This document shows, piece after piece, positions 58,261 through 61,437 of a stretch of 61,437 bases of DNA. The DNA is taken from contig CACZZO010000020.1 in NCBI GenBank assembly GCA_902785755.1, positions 1-61,437 on the forward strand, read 5' to 3'. Source of the stretch: an uncultured Bacteroidia bacterium. Its GTDB lineage: Bacteria; Bacteroidota; Bacteroidia; Bacteroidales; F082. Numbering within the stretch: the first letter of the stretch is position 1; each line of letters starts with the position of its first letter. The position numbers were made by a program, and so were the translations under genes. Below the pieces are notes generated by a model. It did no database searches. It was not told the DNA's origin and saw only the letters and a list, made by a program, of their open reading frames with translations.

Positions 58261-59310
58261 ATGACTAACCCTAACATAGAACGCCAAACCGCCCCTATCC
58301 TATTGATTTCCATAGGAATCTTTGCTGTCGGACTATTGCTTTTCGTGATGAACCTGTGCTTCGGCTCGGTATCGATTCCGATGAATGAGATTTGGGCGGC
58401 GGTATTCGGCGGCGACACCTCCACCTATCGCACCATTATTCTGGATTATCGTCTGCCGCAAGCCATCACGGCACTTTTGGCTGGCATCGGACTCTCTGTT
58501 TCAGGCCTGTTGATGCAAACCCTGTTCCGCAATCCCTTGGCCGACCCTTCCCTATTGGGCATCAGTAGCGGTTCGAGCCTTGGGGTGGCTTTGGTCGTGT
58601 TGCTGGGCACTGCTACGGGACTGTCGGTCAGCACTTTGGCTTTGTGGTCCACTTTCGGTGTCACAGTGGCGGCTTTCTTGGGTGCTTTTGCGGTGCTTTT
58701 GCTCATCCTTGCACTGAGTTCGAGACTCAGGAGCATGGTCAGCCTCGTGCTGGTGGGCATCATGATTGCCTACATCGCGAGTTCGGTCACTGATATTTTG
58801 AAGTTCTTCAGCCAAAAGGAAGGGCTTCATTCCTTCGTTATATGGGGCTTGGGTAGTTTCTCCAACGTGAGCAAGGCACAACTGCCGTTTTTCGCAGCCA
58901 CGATAATTATAGGTGTAGTTGCCTCGTTCCTGTTATTCAAGACCTTGAATCTCTTGCTGTTGGGTGAGCGTTATGCCGAAAACCTTGGCGTGAACATCAA
59001 GCGGAGCAGTATGCTCATCATCTTGGTTTCGGGATTTTTGACGGCCATCATCACGGCGTTTTGCGGACCTATCGCCTTTTTGGGTTTGGCTGTGCCGCAC
59101 ATCGCGAGGTTCCTGTTCCGCAGCAGCGACCACAAACTGCTCATCCCTGCCACGGCCTTCCTCGGGATGGACTTGGCCCTGTTCTGCAACCTCATCGCGC
59201 GACTGCCCTCATTTGAAGGCAACCTGCCCATCAACTCCGTCACGGCATTGATTGGTGCGCCTATCGTGCTGTGGGTCATCTTCCACCGGCAACGATTCAA
59301 TCAAAATTGA
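58261..59310 (+). CDS. FecCD-family ABC transporter permease
   Basis: The 349-residue protein has about nine to ten transmembrane helices and FecCD motifs: DYRLPQAITALLAGIGLSVS, FRNPLADPSLLGISSGSSLG, ILLFK-like GVNIKRSSMLIILVSGFLTA and CGPIAFLGLAVPHIARFLF. It forms the membrane channel for iron-siderophore, heme or cobalamin uptake; the substrate is not resolvable. No substrate-binding protein or TonB receptor is seen in the window. Confidence 0.9.
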   Translation: MTNPNIERQTAPILLISIGIFAVGLLLFVMNLCFGSVSIPMNEIWAAVFGGDTSTYRTIILDYRLPQAITALLAGIGLSVSGLLMQTLFRNPLADPSLLGISSGSSLGVALVVLLGTATGLSVSTLALWSTFGVTVAAFLGAFAVLLLILALSSRLRSMVSLVLVGIMIAYIASSVTDILKFFSQKEGLHSFVIWGLGSFSNVSKAQLPFFAATIIIGVVASFLLFKTLNLLLLGERYAENLGVNIKRSSMLIILVSGFLTAIITAFCGPIAFLGLAVPHIARFLFRSSDHKLLIPATAFLGMDLALFCNLIARLPSFEGNLPINSVTALIGAPIVLWVIFHRQRFNQN

Positions 59311-59322
59311 TTTGTGATGATA

Positions 59323-59488
59323 AACTACGGATTCAACGGATTTTACAGATACTCGTCCCGAAATTTCGAGGACACAAGCGTCCCATCCCTACGGATTCTT
59401 ACCAGTCATATCCAATCCGTACCAATCAGATGCCTGCATCCCAAATTCTCATCCGAGAAAATTCGTTTAATCCGCGCAATCCGTAGTT
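59323..59488. repeat. Inverted-repeat-bounded element between permease and ATPase genes
   Basis: AACTACGGATT (59323-59333) and AATCCGTAGTT (59478-59488) form 11-bp terminal inverted repeats around 144 bp containing further CTACGGATTCTTACC-type segments. No gene is seen in it. It separates two genes that are normally co-transcribed. Related sequence lies at 47588-47690. Confidence 0.7.
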
Positions 59489-59498
59489 AAATAAATCC

Positions 59499-60260
59499 AT
59501 GACCATGAGCGAAGTCCTCCAGACATATCATCTGTCCATCGGCTACAAAGGCCAAGCCTTGATGCCCGAAATCAACGTGAGCCTCAACGAAGGCGACATC
59601 GTGGCCTTGGCAGGTCCCAACGGCTCGGGCAAGACGACGCTGTTCAAGACGCTCTCGGCCAGCATCAAACCTGTCGGCGGCGAGGTCAAGCTGTTTGGGA
59701 AAGACTTGCGCGACTACTCCCCCACCGAGCGCAGTTCACTGTTCAGCCTCGTGCTGACCGAGAAGCCCGACGACCTGTTTTTGAAGGTTTTCGACATCGT
59801 GGCCGCCGGTCGCTATCCCCACCTCGGCCTCTTAGCCAAACTGAAAGCCGACGACGAGCAAATCATTTACGACAGCCTCGAAACCGTCGGCATCAGCCAT
59901 TTGGTCAACCGAAACTTCGTTTCGCTCAGCGACGGCGAGCAACAGAAAGTGATGATTGCCAAGGCTTTGGTGCAGGACACGCCCCTCATCTTCATGGACG
60001 AGCCTGCCGCCTTCCTCGACTATCCGAGCAAAATCGAGTTGGTACACATCATGCACAAACTCTCGCGCGAGAAAAAGAAAACCATCCTCTTCAGCAGCCA
60101 CGACCTTGACCTTTTGCTCCGCCACGCCGACGTGATGTGGGTAGTGGCACCGCAGCAGCCTTTGCGCCAAGGCACGCCGAAAGAACTGGTCGAGCAAGGG
60201 GTTATCGACGAGTATTTCAAGCCGATTGTTGCCAAGGAGGAGTTTTATTGGATGGAGTGA
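59499..60260 (+). CDS. ABC transporter ATP-binding protein, FecE/FhuC type
   Basis: The 253-residue protein has Walker A GPNGSGKTTLFKTL, the Q loop LVLTEKPDD, the signature SLSDGEQQKVMIAKAL, Walker B PLIFMDEPAAFLD and the H-loop SSHDLD. It is the likely ATPase partner of the FecCD permease. Start at 59499 (MTMSEVLQTYHLS) or 59505. The 188-bp gap to the permease contains only the inverted-repeat element. Confidence 0.92.
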   Translation: MTMSEVLQTYHLSIGYKGQALMPEINVSLNEGDIVALAGPNGSGKTTLFKTLSASIKPVGGEVKLFGKDLRDYSPTERSSLFSLVLTEKPDDLFLKVFDIVAAGRYPHLGLLAKLKADDEQIIYDSLETVGISHLVNRNFVSLSDGEQQKVMIAKALVQDTPLIFMDEPAAFLDYPSKIELVHIMHKLSREKKKTILFSSHDLDLLLRHADVMWVVAPQQPLRQGTPKELVEQGVIDEYFKPIVAKEEFYWME

Positions 60261-60296
60261 ATGAAGTATTTCAGCAAATGTATTACAGAATTTATC

Positions 60297-60304
60297 TATT
60301 TTTG
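60297..60304 (+). promoter_or_regulatory. -7 box for the Fic gene
   Basis: TATTTTTG followed by CATC lies inside the longest possible frame of the Fic gene and 34 nt upstream of the ATG at 60339, which favours that start. Confidence 0.5.
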
Positions 60305-60338
60305 CATCATTAAACAAAACAACTCTGGAATTGTTGGA

Positions 60339-61112
60339 ATGGACAGACTGCTCATCATAAGGAACAAGTATTTCAACGACTACAAGCGGCAACAACCCGT
60401 CACCATTGCGAAACGGATTGACAGGCTTGCGCGAAAGTCGCACACCGAGCAAGACTTCAAATTCTACCTTATCAGCTCGTCGTGCAACTCAAGCATGATT
60501 GAAGGCTCGTCGCTCACCGAAGACGACTACCTCAAGCTGAAAGAAGCCAACTTCATCAGCAAGGACATGAACGAGGTGGACGACATCATTGCCTCCTACC
60601 AGTTTGCGGCCTCGCACGATATCACTGAAGAAAACATACTGAAAGCCCACAAGAAGATTTCAGCGCACCTCAACATTCCCAAAAGCTATCGAGGCAAGTA
60701 TCGCGACAGGATGGTACGGGTTTGGAGTGGACGCGAAGTCGTATATACAGCAGCACGCGCCGAGATTGTGGCACGCGAAATGAAAAAACTTGCACACGAC
60801 ATCGGCCTGCTTGTGGCCAGAAACATGGACTACGACCAAGTTTTCTATTATGCAAGCATGATTCACCTCGTTTTCGTGAGCATACACCCTTTTGCCGACG
60901 GCAACGGACGAATGGCGCGGCTGCTCGAGAAATGGCTCCTGCACAAGAAATTAGGAGAAATGGCTTGGGCGATTCCGTCGGAAAGGCTGTACTTTGAGCG
61001 GAAAGTTTCTTACTACAAGAACCTTGGCTTCCGTTCCGATTATTCCAACATCGACTACAGCTTGTCCATACCTTTCCTGAAAATGCTCCCTATGGCACTC
61101 AATCTCAAGTAA
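60339..61112 (+). CDS. Fic-domain protein (putative AMPylase) with N-terminal inhibitory motif
   Basis: The start is set at 60339 (MDRLLIIRNKYFNDYKRQQP), because an upstream in-frame ATG at 60261 precedes the promoter box. The 257-residue protein has the intact Fic loop HPFADGNGRMARLLE with catalytic His and the N-terminal inhibitory helix motif SSMIEG (S-x-x-x-E-G). Fic proteins transfer AMP to target Tyr, Thr or Ser; the SxxxEG motif keeps them inactive until released. A paired antitoxin is not seen. The CRISPR array begins 95 bp downstream. Confidence 0.85.
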   Translation: MDRLLIIRNKYFNDYKRQQPVTIAKRIDRLARKSHTEQDFKFYLISSSCNSSMIEGSSLTEDDYLKLKEANFISKDMNEVDDIIASYQFAASHDITEENILKAHKKISAHLNIPKSYRGKYRDRMVRVWSGREVVYTAARAEIVAREMKKLAHDIGLLVARNMDYDQVFYYASMIHLVFVSIHPFADGNGRMARLLEKWLLHKKLGEMAWAIPSERLYFERKVSYYKNLGFRSDYSNIDYSLSIPFLKMLPMALNLK

Positions 61113-61207
61113 CCATGTTTTAAATAGCGGACACCAACACTGATGTCCATCTGTATTCTAACTATTTTGGTTATGCACACCTATTTATTTTTTTCCATAG
61201 ATGTCTT

Positions 61208-61437
61208 CTTTCAATCCACGCGCCCATAAATGGCGTGACCACTATCTTTACGCACTTGTCCGTCATTGTAGCGGTTTCAATCCACGCGCCCGCATGGGGC
61301 GCGACCGAAAATATCAATAATAATGATAAACCATTTTGGTTTCAATCCACGCGCCCGCATGGGGCGCGACACATCAAGTATGAGAAGATTGCCATGCCGT
61401 TCCAGTTTCAATCCACGCGCCCGCATGGGGCGCGACA
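61208..61437 (-). CRISPR. End of a CRISPR array with type I-C-like repeats
   Basis: Three identical 32-bp repeats lie at 61274-61305, 61339-61370 and 61405-61436 (GTTTCAATCCACGCGCCCGC then ATGGGGCGCGAC). A fourth, degenerate copy at 61208-61239 carries several changes in its second half. Spacers are 34, 33 and 34 bp; a further spacer begins at the last base. The usual crRNA orientation of such repeats (GTGGATTGAAAC at the 3' end) puts transcription on the minus strand. The degenerate repeat marks the leader-distal, oldest end. The leader and cas genes would be to the right, outside the window. Confidence 0.95.

Noticed and set aside
60261..60338. Upstream start for the Fic gene
   Set aside because: The residues precede the -7 box at 60297 and look like translated spacer (Phe/Ile/Cys-rich); the family begins after 60339.
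61113..61207. Possible leader sequence left of the CRISPR array
   Set aside because: AT-rich, but the repeat orientation and the degenerate terminal repeat put the leader on the other side.

Overview
This is a stretch of a Bacteroidales (phylum Bacteroidota) chromosome. Evidence: most genes have a -7 box of the Bacteroidetes form TAnnTTTG and no obvious Shine-Dalgarno; two secreted proteins end in type IX secretion (T9SS) sorting domains; S16 has a long Ala/Glu/Lys tail; Bacteroidetes-typical families (DUF3078, DUF3784, SPFH plus Arc repressor) are present. A T9SS-positive Bacteroidales lineage outside Bacteroides sensu stricto is the best guess. There is no rRNA, prophage or insertion sequence; the only tRNA is tRNA-Met(CAT) at 26061. 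The window opens inside a C69 dipeptidase and closes inside a CRISPR array whose cas genes are not visible.

Layout. 1-7.4 kb: dipeptidase and a 1988-aa modular T9SS surface protein. 7.4-12.1 kb (minus): ECF sigma factor, anti-sigma-like membrane protein, GIN-domain outer-membrane protein, DUF58 protein, thioredoxin and a PIN toxin/antitoxin pair. 12.1-16.7 kb: a replicative DNA polymerase III alpha subunit carrying its own N-terminal proofreading exonuclease. 16.9-26.1 kb: cation efflux, S16, a hemerythrin/pseudo-receiver regulator pair, a degenerate arsenate-reductase-like protein, YebC, a degenerate cyclase-like protein coupled to DUF3078, RmlD, phosphosugar mutase, tRNA-Met. 26.2-38.7 kb: SH3 lipoprotein, AtoE-type transporter, TruA, Aat, arginine deiminase, GH2 beta-galactosidase, thioesterase, subtilisin-like protease, TrmD, L19. 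39-47.9 kb: TlpA-like protein, GltS-like symporter, split chromate transporter, then a four-gene operon (lipoprotein, radical SAM/SPASM enzyme, shikimate kinase, DUF3089 hydrolase), and an alpha/beta hydrolase. 48-50.9 kb: SPFH/DUF3784/Arc membrane operon. 51-55.2 kb: M48 lipoprotein, MurD-MurL pair, YqgE. 55.2-58.1 kb: acyl ligase, acyl carrier protein, GNAT cassette. 58.3-61.4 kb: FecCD-type permease and ATPase, Fic protein, CRISPR.

The strongest candidates for something new are (a) a radical SAM/SPASM enzyme directly downstream of a lipoprotein carrying an internally duplicated REGAAVYGSPEI block and a third YGSP at its C-terminus, which looks like an enzyme-substrate pair; (b) a murD gene overlapping a gene with the hallmarks of MurL, implying that D-glutamate for peptidoglycan may be made by epimerising UDP-MurNAc-L-Ala-L-Glu; and (c) several families of small palindromic repeats that lie not only between genes but inside reading frames: two in murD, one in the anti-sigma-like gene, one in the beta-galactosidase, with repeat-derived stop codons and C-terminal tails for rmlD, truA and the thioesterase. 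Three genes (aat, the first chromate transporter half, yqgE) share a box placed so close to ATG that their mRNAs are probably leaderless.

All functional calls are from reading the sequence and recalled family motifs; no database search was run.
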